DNA of 64,000 bases from Opisthocomus hoazin (GCF_030867145.1 NC_134442.1:7579001-7643000), one strand, 5' to 3'. Positions 33,210-45,500 are shown, counted from the stretch's first letter. A program made the numbers and translations. The notes: generated by a model not told the origin, from the letters alone.

Positions 33210-34490
33210 TTCTAGGAAATATGCCACTCCAGTTTCCAGCGGGCAGCCCTCCAGACAAGGTAGACAGTTTGATCTTGCTTCCGGTTCGCTTGAAGGGACT
33301 TCCAAGTCATTTTTACAGGAGGTGTGTAGAAACTTAATTTGGCAGGATTAGAGGGGCCGTGCCTCCAGCCAGGTGGAGGAAAGGGACAACCGTGTTTATT
33401 GGCCGGTGTGGATTCAGTGGCCTGGCAAGTCAGATCCACAAGAGTATAAAGCTCTGGTGGACACTGGGGCACAGTGTACTTTAATGCCATCATATTTCAA
33501 AGGGTCAGAGTCCATTTGCATTTCGGGAGTGACAGGGGAGTCCCAAGAGCTGAGTGTACTGGAGGCTGAAGTGAGCCTCACTGGGCAGGACTGGCAGAAG
33601 CACCCCATTGTAACTGGCCCCGAGGCTCCGTGCATCCTTGGGATAGACTGTCTTAGGAGAGGCTATTTCAAGGACCCAAAGGGACATCGGTGGCCTTTTG
33701 GCATAGCTGCTTTGGAGACGGAAGAAATTAAACAGCTGTCCATTTTGTCTGGTCTCTCGGAGGATCCTTCCGTTGTGGGGTTGCTGAGGGTTGAAGAACA
33801 ATAGGTGCCAATCGCAACCACAAAAGTGCACCGGCAAAAATACCACACCAACCGAGACTCCCTGAAACCCATTCATCAGTTGCTCTATAAACTGGAGAGA
33901 GAAGGAGTGATCAGCAAAACTCGCTCACCCTTTAATAATCCCGTAAGGCCAGTGAGAAAATCTACTGGAGAGTGGAGGCTGACAATAGACTACCATGGCC
34001 CGAATGAAGTCACACCACCGCTGAGTGCTGCCGTGCCAGACATGCTACAACTTCAGTATCAGCTGGAGTCAAAGGCAGCCAAGTGGTACGCTACAATTGA
34101 CATCGCTAATGCATTCTTCTCCATCCCTTCGGCAACAGAGTGCAGGCCACAGTTTGCTTTCTCTTGGAGGGGTGTTCAGGACACCTGGAATCAACTGCCC
34201 CAGGGGTGGAAACAGTCCCATCATTTGACATTGACTAATCTAGACTGTGTTGGAAAGGGGTGAAGCTCCAGAACATCCACAGTACATCGATGACATCATC
34301 ATATGGGGCAATACAGCAGAAGAATTTTTTGAGAAAGGAGAGAAAATACTACATATCCTTCTGAAAGCCAGTTGTGCCATAAATGGAAGCAAAATCAAGG
34401 GACCTGCTCAAGACATCCTATTTTGGGGATTAAAGTTGCAAGAGGGGCATCTTCAGATAATAAAGGACATGATCAACAAGAGCTAGGCCA
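33210..34490 (+). mobile_element. Broken ERV-L-like retroviral pol fragment
   Basis: Parts in order: an aspartic protease region with LVDTGAQCTL and the later ILGIDCL text, then reverse transcriptase with LTIDYHGPNEV, ATIDIANAFFSIP, PQFAFSWRGVQ, LPQGWK and YIDDIIIWGN. The style (LPQGW, YIDD, KGPAQ) is closest to class III ERV-L pol as I know it. No LTR is seen on either side, and gag, RNase H, integrase and env were not recognised. It is a fossil with several breaks. The left limit is uncertain. Confidence 0.75.
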
Positions 34491-35934
34491 CAAACCCCAG
34501 ATGAGCAGAGGGAGAAAGCTTTAGAGAGCCCTAACCTCTCCGGAGACACACTACAGTAGGAAAAGGCACCCAGTCTCCATAGGGTTTGCATATATTTCCC
34601 ATTGGGGTGGCTAGAGTTTGCATGCAGCTCTGGATCCTTGTCATCACTGCTCCCTCCCAAAATCAGTCCTTGAATTTCACACCTTTGGTCTCGAGATCTG
34701 TGTGCTGTGATTGAGAGGAACTGGGGCAGAGCACGGTGGAACAGTCATACTATCTTGGAGGGTTCAATCCCTCTTCTTGAGTGTCCCTATCACTTTGGCA
34801 GTGAAGGAGGCTCTTCCTCCACCTTGCAACAGTCTCAGCCCCACTTGAAGAGAAACTCTGAGTGAGTTTATGTCCACTCCAAAATGGGGCGGAGGGATTG
34901 GGAGGCAGGGCAGGGAGAGGCTAGTCTTGTGGAAGGATGGGTGATTTGACATTTTCCACATAGGATATTTCCATAAATGGGGGAATGGCTGAAGAAGTCT
35001 TGATTGAATTCTGCCTTGAATACAGATGATCTCTTCTGCCACTGTCTATGCAGGAGAGGATACAAGGTTAGCGGCTCAGCTGCACTGGAGTCAGCTGATG
35101 TGGCTGAGCCCAGGCATGACAAGACCACTGACCAGCCCTCACTATGAAATCCCTCCCATGACCAAGTCCAGGCCCTGCAGTCCTTCAGGGATGTCCCTGA
35201 CTTGCTCTGGGTCTCCCACAGGCCACAGCTCCTCACAGGTTCAGCCGCTGGCTGCTCTGACTTTCCAGAGCACATCTCCATCTACTGGTGTCCACAGCAA
35301 CTTCTCCACACCCTTTTTGGAAACATCTCTTCCATAGACCCACAGAGCCAATGCAGTGGTCTCCATCCAATTTCCCTTTCAACCTTCCCTTGACTAGGAT
35401 GCCTGCAGCATGCAATCTGCATATGGCTTGTAATGATGAGATTAAGACACTCAGACCAGGTCTTGGTGATTCTGCTCATGAAGATTCCTTTTGATTTTAA
35501 AGGAAAAGACAATCAGCAACCAAGTTGTTGCTGGGGTTTAAAATGGGAAAACATAGAGAAAGGATATAAGAGGGTCTGGTTGAATTTTTGACAGGTTTCT
35601 CTTGAGTACGCTTCCCTGGACTGACTTCTCCCTTCATAGTGGGCATGTGTGAATGGTAGTGAACTTCAAGCTGGTGAGCAGGGCACAGGGTGTGTGTAGC
35701 AGCAACTGCAGCAGGGCTGCAACCATCAGCATCTGGGTGCTAGCAGTGGGGATACCACGGGACTCTGGGTGCAGGTACTTGACCGAATGAATATCTGCAG
35801 AGGAGCTGGGTCTACCCTTGAGAGGTTTCCCAGCTGGATGAGGCTCTGTAGTTTTCCTCCTGCCTGCCAGGAGCACATCCACACTGTGAGACCTGAGGAG
35901 CTCGTGGAAAAACAGTGCAGGGCAAGTTGGCAAA
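34491..35934. other. No gene recognised
   Basis: About 1.4 kb between the ERV fragment and a CR1. Short frames on both strands show no family likeness. I could not match it to the OR units by eye. Confidence 0.45.
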
Positions 35935-37000
35935 AGGTGGATTGAGAACTGGCTGAATGGCAGAACTCAGAGGTTTGTCATCAGCGACGCTGAGTCTAGT
36001 TGGAAGCCGGTAACTAGTGGTGTCCCTCAGGGGTCAGTACTGGGCCCAGTTTTATTTAACTTCTTCATCAATGACCTGGATGAAGAGTTAGAATGTACCC
36101 TCAGCAAGCTTGCTGCTGACACCAAACTGGGAGGTGTTGTACATACACCAGAAGGCTGTGCTGCCATTCAGCGTGACCTGGATAGGCTGGAAAGCTGGGC
36201 AGAGAGGAACCTGATGAGGTTCAACAAGGGCAAGTGCAGGGTCCTGCACCTGGGGAGGAACAACCTCATGCACCAGTACAGGCTTGGGGTGGACCTGCTG
36301 GAGTGCAGCTCTGCGGAGAGGGACCTGGGTGTCCTGGTGGACGACAGGTTAACCATGAGCCAGCAGTGTGCCCTGGCTGCCAAGAAAGCCAATGGGATCC
36401 TGGGGTGCATCAAGAAGAGTGTGGCCAGCAGGACGAAGGAGGTTCTCCTTCCCCTCTACACTGCCCTGGTGAGGCCTCATCTGGAGTACTCTGTCCAGTT
36501 CTGGGCTCCCCACTTCAAGAAAGATGAGGAGCTACTGGAGAGAGTCCAGCGGAGGGCTACGAGGATGATGAGGGGACTGGAACATCTCCCCTACGAGGAG
36601 AGGCTGAGGGAGCTGGGCTTGTTCAGCCTGAAGAAGAGAAGGCTGAGAGGGGACCTAATAAATGCTTATAAATATCTGAAGGGTGGGTGTCAGGAGGATG
36701 GGGCCAAACTCTTTTCAGTGGTGCCCAGTGACAGGACAAGGGAAATGGGCACAAACTGAGGCACAGGAAGTTCCGTCCGAACATGAGGAAGAACTTCTTC
36801 CCTCTGAGGGTGACGGAGCACTGGAACAGGCTGCCCAGGGATGTTGTGGAGTCTCCTTCTCTGGAGATATTCAAGATCTGCCTGGACAAGGTCCTTTGCA
36901 GCTTGCTGTAGGTGACCCTGGTTCGGCAGGGGGGTTGGACTAGATGACCCACAGAGGTCCCTTCCAACCCCTACTATTCTGTGATTCTGTGATTCTGTGA
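35935..37000 (+). mobile_element. CR1 LINE, 5'-truncated
   Basis: Begins in the middle of the reverse transcriptase ([12 protein letters not shown]) and ends in the 3' box and three ATTCTGTG 8-mers. The catalytic FADD has become LAAD (near 36108-36119), and a one-base loss shifts the frame after SDRTRE at about 36750. The 3' end touches the inverted OR unit C, whose expected continuation is not found on the CR1's left side, so a rearrangement breakpoint lies here. Confidence 0.9.
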
Positions 37001-37828
37001 ATCACCAGTGATGACTTCAGCCTGTTTCACAGCAGGTTCCCCTGGAGAGAAAAAGACACCTCAAGTGAGCCCAGAGGGCAAAGAACCAGAGACACACTGA
37101 GCTTGTCCTCTGCTGCTGAGCTGAGGCTGAGCTTCTGGGACGAGCTGACGTCATGGCAAGTGGGCAGCGCTGCAGACTGTGAGCTCAGCCCAGCAGCAGC
37201 TCCTCTGCAAAGCACAGCAGGCAGCGAGGTGAGAGGAGCGAGGTAGAGAGAGGGTGAAGGCAGTGTGGAGTGGAAGGATGCTGAGAGATCACTAGGTGAG
37301 AGATGTTTTCAGCCATTGACACAGTAAGTCTCTGCATGAAGGGCAATGTGCATGCAGTTTGTGGAAAGATCTCCTCAAGCTGGCACACCCCACAGACTAT
37401 GGGGGGGTGAGGAATATCACAGTTTCTCTTTTGTAGAAGGTGAGGACGTGCTGCAAAGCAGGGACTGCCTGCTGCACCCTCAGAGGGACAGGCCATGACA
37501 GCTGCCTTCTCCCAGGGACGGCTGCAGGGTTGGGAAGGTGGATGTGCAGCCCGGGCTGCCCCAAGATGTCCTTCCGTGCGGGGTCTCTGCACCAACATGG
37601 GTCAGTGTGCTGGGGCAGGGACTCTGCTGCCTGCCAGAGCCAGCACTCACCGTGCCCAAGCAGCTCACCACAATGCTATAGGGAGAAGCTGTGGATGGAA
37701 GGAGAGACCCTTGGCAGGGCAGGGTCCTTCTGCTGCATGGGTCAGGGCTGCTCACAGCTCCAGATCACCCCAGGGCATTTCCAAGGGAACCTCTCAAGAT
37801 GGAGTTCCCTGAAGGGGAAGGTGTCCTG

Positions 37829-38500
37829 GTTGTCCTGGTGGACGACAGGTTAACCATGAGCCAGCAGTGTGCTCTGGCTGCCAAGAAGGCCAATGGCATC
37901 CTGGGGTGCATCAAGAAGAGTGTGGCCAGCAGGACGAGGGAGGTTCTCCTTCCCCTCTATACTGCCCTAGGGAGGCCTCATCTGGAGTACTCTGTCCACT
38001 TCTGGGCTCCCCACTTCAAGAAAGATGAGGAGCTACTGGAGAGAGTCCAGCGGAGGGCTACAAGGATGGTGAGGGGACTGGAACACCTCTCCTACGAGGA
38101 GAGGCTGAGGGAACTGGGCTTGTTCAGCCTGAAGAAGAGAAGGCTGCGAGGGGAACTAATAAATGCTTATAAATATCTGAAGGGTGGATGTCAGGAGAAT
38201 GGGGCCAAACTCATTTCAGTGGTGCCCAGTGACAGGACAAGGGGCAATGGGCACAAACTGAGGCACAGGAAGTTCCGTCCGAACATGAGGAAGAACTTCT
38301 TCCCTCTGAGGGTGACAGAGCCCAGGAACAGGCTGCCCAGGGCGGTGGAGGAGTCTCCTTCTCTGGAGATATTCAAGACCCGCCTGGACAGGGTCCTGTG
38401 CAGCCTGCTGTAGGTGACCCTGCTTTGGCAGGAGGGTTGGACTAGATGACCCACAGAGGTCCCTTCCAACCCCTACCAGTCTGTGATTCTGTGATTCTGT
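37829..38500 (+). mobile_element. CR1 LINE, 5'-truncated
   Basis: Begins at [20 protein letters not shown] and stays open to VLCSLL at 38413, then the 3' box and 8-mers. It lies inside the upstream flank of unit C. A frame from 37691 fuses host text to the CR1 part (240 residues), which is chance. It has fewer changes than the copy at 35935-37000 and may be of similar age. Confidence 0.9.
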
Positions 38501-40017
38501 CTGTCTGCTGAAGTTTCTCCTCTTGGTTTGCTGGGTGGGCAGTGGGACGTTTCCCAGGGCACTTTTAAACTGGGGTGTAAAAGGAGGGATGACTGTAGAG
38601 AGGAGAAGCTTTCCTGAGTCTGCATTTTCACTTTCCAGCTCTGGGCACTACAGACAGCACCAGCATCCCCTGGCCAGTTTCATCAGGGTTTATGTGAGCT
38701 GCCCTTCAGTCCCTGCACACATGGAGAGGCTGCAGGGCAGAGCTGGGCACACAGGGGCTGGGCTGGGGTCTGTGAGCACTGGCAGGGAGGAGATGTGGGG
38801 CCAGAGCAAGAGCTCCTGGCAGGGACAGCTCCAGGCAGTCGAGATGAGCAGGCAGGGAGGGAACTGCTCATGGAAACCCTGTTGCAGGGGAGATATGGGC
38901 ACCTCCTGGCCAGCCCTGCAGTGCAGATGCCTTCCCTGAACAATCCCCTGCCTCTCTCCTCTGCCTCTCCCCTTCCCTCTCTCAGCCAAATCCTCACTCT
39001 ATTCTTCCTTAGTTTCTCCTCTTTTCTCCTTTAAATTTATCTTTTTGTTGCTGTCACTCTCTGGGGATGGGAGTTTCAGCTGCAGAACCAAACTCTGATC
39101 TTGTTTGTCTGTTCATGCAGATGTGACCATGGGAACAAGTGTCCCACCTTCCCTCTGACCTGTGGGGCTGTGGGCAATGCAGGCTGTGGGGCTGGGGACT
39201 GAGTCACTTTTCTCTAAATGAAAAGCTGTCATTAAGATAATTGGCTAACTCCTTGGGTGTCATTCCAAGGTGTCAGATGCCCTCCAGGATGCAAATGTGA
39301 CCTGCAGTGTCTCTGTTGTATTTTAAAGCCCCATGGACAAACACAGAGATACTACAACCGAGGAAATGCTGTTGGGCTGTTGAAATGAGCCACTTTTGTT
39401 CTTGGCTAGAAGTGGGGTGCTGAGACCCACAGTAAGAGTGAGACATTCACTGGTCTCTGTTCTCCGTAGTGTCTCTATCTGAGGAAGACGAAAGCCCAGG
39501 GCAGTCCTTCCAGATGGAAGGATCAACCATCTCCCCTATCTTTGCACTAAGCCCAGTCAATTCTCTTGCCTCGCAGGACTCGCTCTATTTTCTCCCTGAG
39601 TGCAGCAGAATTTCTGAGGGTTTCTGACATTCAAACACACACCCAAGGTGACATGAGGGAAGCTGTAAGAACCCAAAACCTCTGAGACTGCCTTCTGCCA
39701 TCCCCATTCCTTAGCACTGGCAGTGCTGATGCTGAAAAGCCCTTCTGCGATATGATAAGGTTCTTCTCATGAAGTTGAACACCAGGTCTGGCCCTGCCCA
39801 ACCATGCCCATGAACACACTGCTGCAGAGCAGGGCTGGATCCTTGGCAGCCAGAGGGAGGAGGTCCTGCTCCTTCCGCTGCACTCAGCAAAACCTAACCA
39901 GAATTGCAGCCACAGAGCTGAAGAAAGGGCTCCTGGAAAAAGAATGAGGTGTGTGTGAAACTGTGAGGGTCTAGGAGAAAGGCTTTTATGCTTCTCTGAG
40001 CTGTCCGCCCTGACTCT
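38501..40017. other. Upstream flank of gene C; no protein gene seen
   Basis: Reverse-orientation relative of 51340-52760 (for example GGAGCTCCTGGCAGGGACAGCTCC near 38806 with 52551-52576 complemented). No frame is kept between the units. An untranslated exon may lie here. Confidence 0.45.
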
Positions 40018-40042
40018 TCCCTGTTTTTTCCTCTAATGACAG
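40018..40042 (+). other. Splice acceptor before gene C start
   Basis: CCCTGTTTTTTCCTCTAATGACAG ends with AG at 40041-40042, leaving a 23-nt leader. An in-frame ATG at 40036 lies inside this acceptor and is therefore probably not used. Confidence 0.65.
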
Positions 40043-40065
40043 GTCCCCATGCACAGAGGAAGCAA

Positions 40066-41001
40066 ATGTCCAACGGCAGCTCCGTCACACAGTTCCTGCT
40101 CCTGGTATTTGCAGACTCTCGGGAACTGCAGCTCTTGCACTTCTGGCTCTTCCTGGGCATCTACCTGGCTGCCCTCCTGGGCAACGGCCTCATCATCATC
40201 ACCATAGCCTGTGAGCACCGCCTCCACACTCCCATGTACTTCTTCCTCCTCAACCTCTCCCTCGTCGACATCGGCTCCATCTCCACCATTCTCCCGAAAT
40301 CCATGGCCAATTCCCTCTGGGACACTAGGGACATCTCCTACTTGGGATGTGCTGCCCAGCTCTTCATGTTTGCCTTCTTGGTAGTAGCAGAGCTTTGTTT
40401 TCTGACTGTCATGGCCTATGACCGCTATGTTGCCATCTGCAGACCCCTGCACTACGGGACTCTCCTGGGCAGCAGAGCTTGTGTCCACATGGCAGCAGCT
40501 GCCTGGGGCAGTGCTTTGCTCAATGCTCTCCTGCACACTGCCAATACATTTTCCATACCCCTCTGCCAGGGCAATGCTGTGGACCAGTTCTTCTGTGAAA
40601 TCCCCCAGATCCTCAAGCTCTCCTACTCGCGCTTCTATCTCAGGGAAGTTGGGCTTGTTGGGGTTAGCTTTTCTTTAGCTTCAGGGTGTTTTGTTTTCAT
40701 TGTGGTGTCCTATGTGCAGATCTTCAGGGCCGTGCTGATGATCCCCTCTGAGCAGGGACGGCACAAAGCCTTTTCCACGTGCCTCCCTCACCTGGCCGTG
40801 GTCTCCCTGTATGTCAGCACTTCCCTGTTTGCCTACCTGAAGCCCCCCTCCATCTCCTCGCCATCCCTGGACCTGGTAGTGTCATTCCTCTACTCTGTGG
40901 TTCCTCCAGCAGCGAACCCCCTCATCTACTGCATGAGGAACCAGGAGCTCAAAGACGCAACAAAGCAGCTCATTCTGTCAGTAGACTTTCGGCAGCAATA
41001 A
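40066..41001 (+). CDS. Olfactory receptor, OR14-like (gene C), one loop cysteine lost
   Basis: 311 residues in the same frame plan as gene A: glycosylation site NGS at 3-5, GN at 39-40, LHTPMYFF at 53-60, MAYDRY at 116-121, KAFSTC at 234-239, NPLIYCM at 284-290, tail ending DFRQQ. Odorant receptors carry two loop-2 disulfides; the canonical one (C95-C177) is kept, but the second pair has lost a member: position 187 is Tyr (codon TAC at 40624-40626) where genes A, B, D and E have Cys, leaving C167 unpaired. The frame opens 10 residues further up (40036), but that ATG is inside the splice acceptor. The only receptor in the window on plus, within an inverted unit. Confidence 0.93.
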   Translation: MSNGSSVTQFLLLVFADSRELQLLHFWLFLGIYLAALLGNGLIIITIACEHRLHTPMYFFLLNLSLVDIGSISTILPKSMANSLWDTRDISYLGCAAQLFMFAFLVVAELCFLTVMAYDRYVAICRPLHYGTLLGSRACVHMAAAAWGSALLNALLHTANTFSIPLCQGNAVDQFFCEIPQILKLSYSRFYLREVGLVGVSFSLASGCFVFIVVSYVQIFRAVLMIPSEQGRHKAFSTCLPHLAVVSLYVSTSLFAYLKPPSISSPSLDLVVSFLYSVVPPAANPLIYCMRNQELKDATKQLILSVDFRQQ

Positions 41002-42480
41002 GCTGTCATGTCTCTTCACAAGTGATTTCCAAATCATCTGGGGAACCTCTTGTGGTTTGGGCATTTTATCTGTGATAATTCAGTTTCTCCATGAGTGTCT
41101 GCATCTACTCCGCTTTTCCAGAGACATGAACCCAGTCTGTCTGACCCTTACGAATTTGTCTGGCACAGCGGTACTGTTGGTCTCCCCTATCATATCTTTC
41201 TAATAATAGCGGATTTCATCAGTGCCCGCGTCTGGAGCTATGGCTCTTTTTCCAAAGCCAGGGTCACGAACAGGCTGAAGAGCTCGTCTCTGTGAGGCCG
41301 TGCTGCTCTGCTGGGGTTCAGTGGTGGATGAGATGGAGTGAAGCATTGGGGAATTGGTCTTTCCTGAGCCTCCAAGTGTTGGTGCCCAGTTGCAATGGAA
41401 ATGATGAATGATCAACAGGGACCTCCGTGGGACTGTCCCCTCATGGTTTCAGGCACTAGAGCCCATGTGCCCTGCAGAGCAGCACCGACAGCTCAGGGTC
41501 TTGTGGGGAGCATGGCAAGGGTGCAGGTATGACCAGCCAGGTGAGCACAGTTATGGTCCTCTGAGGAAAGGCTTTCTTTCGGCAGGTATGTCCCTGGAAA
41601 ACAGCAAAGGACCAACTTCATGCTTCCAGGGAGGGATAAATGAAAAAGGGAGACCTGTTTCTACATGCACCACCTCCAGGCAGGCTACACTGTTGCTGGG
41701 GCAGCAGGAGCAGCCTAGGAGCCCCTCGGCCAGGAGTCTGGTGCTGGGGAGAGGGGCTGGTTCAGAGGGACATCCTGTAGTTTTCAATGAGCGTCTCTTG
41801 GAGACAAGAGCAGGCAACAGTGGGAGACACTGGTCTCTGTCTCCTCATGCTGTGGCTGGCCCTCAGCCCTGGGGCTGATGGGGAAGGCTGACACCTCTCT
41901 CTGCTCCCCAGGAGCCTCTGTGCCCTTCAGAGGGGCTGGGGCTGTGGGGTGAGTGCCCAGAATTCTGCAGCACTCTGTGATGGGCAGTTTTGTGGGGCCA
42001 GCCCAGACTGGACTGCTCTCCTGGACTGGGCTGGGGAGAACGCAGGGGAGGTGGAGAGAGCTGGGGAAGGGCTGGCCTAGGAGGGAAAGTTTCCAGAAGA
42101 GGAAAACACCTGTGTAGATCTTGGCTATTTGAGTATGCAGGGTGAGGGCACCTAGGAGGGCGCTCATGGTGCCGAGCCAGGTGACACAGTGAAGGAAGCA
42201 AGGCATGACAGGTGTAGAAGAGAGGGGCCCTATCTGTGCCATGTTCCCTGGACACCCCAGGAAAGCTGTGCCAGCACGATCTTGCCTGACCACCCCACAC
42301 TCCAGCCCTTCCCATCTCTGGCTCTACACCTCAGTCCTGAGAAGGGATGTTTGCTGCATGGTCACCCCCATCATCCTCCAGGGCTTTGTGATACCCAGCT
42401 CTACTGCCATATTAATATAAAGGAAATCACTTTCCTCCTTACACTCCATACACACCAGGTCTCATAGCTCTTGCCACAGG
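41002..42480. other. Downstream flank of gene C; no gene seen
   Basis: Reverse-orientation relative of 49190-50320 and 11085-12640. The long frames on both strands (150-169 residues) are not kept in the other units. Confidence 0.5.
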
Positions 42481-42728
42481 TGGTCTCTCAGTCAAGCCTC
42501 TTATCAGACAGCTCCGATCAGGTGCTGGATCAGGTGCTTACGGCCGTGTCTCGAGAGATCTTGAAAATCCCCATTGTCTGAGATTCCTCCAAGTGCCCTC
42601 GGTCTCTGCTCCAGTGTTTGACTCTGAGGGATTTCTCAGCTCCTCTATGGACAGGCAACAAGTTAGGTGAGAGCTTGTGTGTTGGTCAAAGGAGACACTA
42701 AAAAGGAGAACACTGTGCTAGGAAATAC
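42481..42728. other. No gene recognised
   Basis: Short unassigned gap between OR unit C and the LTR at 42729. Confidence 0.4.
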
Positions 42729-43313
42729 TTATAGTTTCACCCTGGCCAACAACTAAACACCCAGAATGAACTGCGCACTCAACCCTTATACACCCAGCAT
42801 GAAGGAGGAGACAGTCAGCAGTGACAAAAGTGAGAAAACTCATGGGTCAACACAAAGACAGTTTAATAGGTGAAGCAAAATCTGCATGTGTGAAGAATCA
42901 ATAATGAGGAATTCAGTCACTGCTTCCCATGGGCAGACACGGGTTTAGCCATTGCCAGGAAATGAGGGCTTCAATACAGGTATCAGTGACATGGGAAGAC
43001 AAATATCATGACCATAAATGCCTTCATTTCATCCTCTTCTCCCCGAGTTATTATCACTGACCATGACTTCTTATGGTATGCAATATCCTTTCAGTCATTT
43101 TGGGTCAGCTGTCTCAGGTTCTTCTGTACACTCAGCCAACTCACTGTCCAGGCAGAGTGTGAAAACGAGGAAACCTTCATGCTCTGCAAGGACTGTTCAG
43201 CAGTAGCCACAACACTGTTGGATTATCAATTCTGGTTTAGTTACAAATCCAAAGCAGATCAACATATGGTCTGCTGTGAGGAGAATTAACTCCATCCCAG
43301 CCAGGTCCAGGGT
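42729..43313 (-). mobile_element. Avian ERV-L-type LTR
   Basis: Minus-oriented and about full length (roughly 585 bp): the plus strand has ATAGTTTCACCCTGGCC at the left, GTGAGAAAACTCATGGGTCA, GACAGTTTAATAGGTGAAGC (poly(A)-type region on minus), CTTATGGTATGCAATATCC, and AATTAACTCCATCCCAGCC at the right. It lies just before duplication copy 2 and has no partner at the left of copy 1. No internal sequence is attached, so it is a solo LTR. Confidence 0.65.
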
Positions 43314-44867
43314 GAGGAATGAACAATGTCTTATTTAAATGACCTGAAGAAATGTGTGAATCCCAGACCCTGACTCTGATGGGGCACTACTCAGTCTCCC
43401 CAGTATTCACGGGCCAAGCAAGACAGCAGGATGCAAACAGTCCATGAGGTTTCTTGCGGTGTTTGTGGAGTTTTCCTGTGAAGTAGAGGAACGCAGCTCC
43501 AGCTTAACCACTTCTTAGAAAGCACGTAGCAAGTCACATGCTCATGGAAGGGTTGGTCGGGAAGAGACTGTTGGGTGTCTTCTGTCCACCCTCCAGTCTG
43601 GCTGTGACAATGTGGAGATGAAACCTGAAGACCTCCAAAGGTAGAGATCACAGCGATGCTCCTCCCAGTCCATTTTATTTTTCCTAAGGCTCAGCCTAAA
43701 GCTCCAAAAAAGCCCTCTGTGACTATTGTTTCTCTTATGTCATTGTTCACCGCAGAGGAGAGCTTGGCTCTGTCATCTGTCCAGGTAGGCATAGGCTCTT
43801 TCTAGGGCAACGCACGCCTCTCCTTCAAAAGGCCAGAGAGGCCCAGTTCTCACAGACTGTTCTCACTCCTCATGCTTTCAGCCCCTCACTCCATCTTGGC
43901 AGACCTCCTCTGGTTTCTCCACTTTCTTTCTGAAATGTGAAGCCCACTGGCTCCTATGACTTCTGCTATCATCATGCCCAGTCCCTTCTCCTCAGGGAAC
44001 TCCTTTGCCATTCGGATCCCTTCCCATGCTGCTGCATGGACTTATTCTGCAGCTTTTCCTGCTCAAGCTTCAGGTTCCTGTTGCTCAAATCCTCGGGTGC
44101 CTCCAGGTCCGCATGGACAAAACCTTCAACTGTCCAGCTTTGAAAATGTGTATACTCAAGGTCATCCTGAGTCATTGTGCTTCTAATATGACCATAAATA
44201 AAGTAGTTTCAGATAAGGAAAGTGTGCCAGTGTTCATGGACTTGCTAATCAAAGTAAAAAAAACTGTGGTAATCATGTAAGAGAGGAGGATCCAAAGTGA
44301 GGAAACGCAGACCAAATGGGGAAATGTAAAGAAGACTTTCTTTTAAATAGGAGTTGAAAAGGATGGTTAAAGAGTAGGACTGGAGAGGTGGGAAGAGTGA
44401 AAAGGGAATGAAAGGGGAAGCAAAGGAAATGATGGAGAGTGTTTTTGACATCCTTGTCAGGCAGCCTGGCATCTGAGCAATGCTACCTGGAGCAGGACAA
44501 GAAAGCTGCAGCTGGCCTGACTATACTAACATCTGACTTAGTTCCATGGTCATGGGGAACCTGAGAACTTTCCCAACTGTCCTCAAGGGAAGACCAAGAG
44601 GAGAAAGGAACCCCAGCATAATTTAAATTTCCAGTCTCCTATATGGGACTTCAGGAGGTCTCTTTATTGGCCTCGCACTCACATCAGGACCAGCCATGGA
44701 GTCAGACCACATTGCTGAAGGCTTGATCCTGTAGTGGCCGGAAAGCTTCCAAGCACAGAGATGGCACAACATCACTTTAAGACCTGCTGCAATGTTTGGA
44801 TGTAGAAACAGACTTTTCTTATCTCTGTCCTGAAACTTTCTTAATTCCACATCTTTGTAATGTCTGT

Positions 44868-45062
44868 CATATGATATGGAATATGCCTCTGGGCAGACTG
44901 GATCAGCTGTCGTGGCTGTGTACCCTCACAACATCCTTCCCATCAGCCACTTTCTCACTGGGAGGGAGCAGAGCAAGAAACAGAGAACACCTTGGCACTG
45001 GGCAAACATGGATGAGCAATAGCCAAGACACTGGCGTGGTACAAGCACTGAGTTTTCTAAAC
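44868..45062 (-). mobile_element. LTR remnant, sister of 5002-5458
   Basis: Plus text ATGATATGGAATATGCCTCT and CAATAGCCAAGACACTGGCG corresponds to the right half of the LTR at 5002-5458. Fossil. Confidence 0.5.
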
Positions 45063-45500
45063 TCTTATGGGGCTAGGAAACAGCCATCCTTCAGGACATC
45101 TGGTGGTCTGGTTCAGAAGAGAAGCCATGGTGCGCTGGCCTTTATGCTTTGGGATAGTGAGAGCTGCAGCCCATGTGGCACCACAGTGGAGCAGGCTCCC
45201 CACAGGAGCTGCTGCCCATGGACAGAAGCTTATGAAGGAACAAGTTTTTGGGCAGGACCTATGGCCTCTGGGGGACCCACACAGGAGCAGTCCATTCCTG
45301 AAGGACTGTACCCTGTCGAAAGGATTCACTATGGAGCAGTTTGTGGAGAACGGTAGACAGTGGGAAGGACCCACAATGGAGAATTTCAGAAACAGAGTGT
45401 AATGAACTGACTGCCACTCCCATTCCACATCCTCCCAATGGCACTTGGGTGTTCGGGGTTAGGAGTAAAGTTGAGCTTGGGAAGACACACGTGAGGAGTC
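45063..45500 (+). repeat. LTR-like dispersed repeat, middle portion (sister of 5459-5880)
   Basis: Same internal repeats (GGACCTATGG.., GGAGCAGTCCATTCCTGAAGG, GTTTGTGGAGAACGG) as 5459-5880. The open frame through it differs in register from that of the sister in the middle, which argues against coding. Confidence 0.5.

Larger units (their letters stand above)
37001..42480 (+). repeat. OR duplicon unit C, inverted relative to the others
   Basis: Plus strand starts at GTGATGACTTCAGCCTGTTTCACAGC, the reverse of the far-upstream marker of units A, B, D and E, then the upstream flank, the receptor on plus (40066-41001), and downstream flank with CTTCAGAGGGGCTGGGGCTGTGG near 41924 (reverse of 49803-49829). 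The whole unit is flipped. Confidence 0.8.

Noticed and set aside
37691-38413. 240-residue frame joining host text to CR1
   Set aside because: The join is at the CR1 5' truncation point; the N-terminal part has no partner and the rest is CR1 ORF2.
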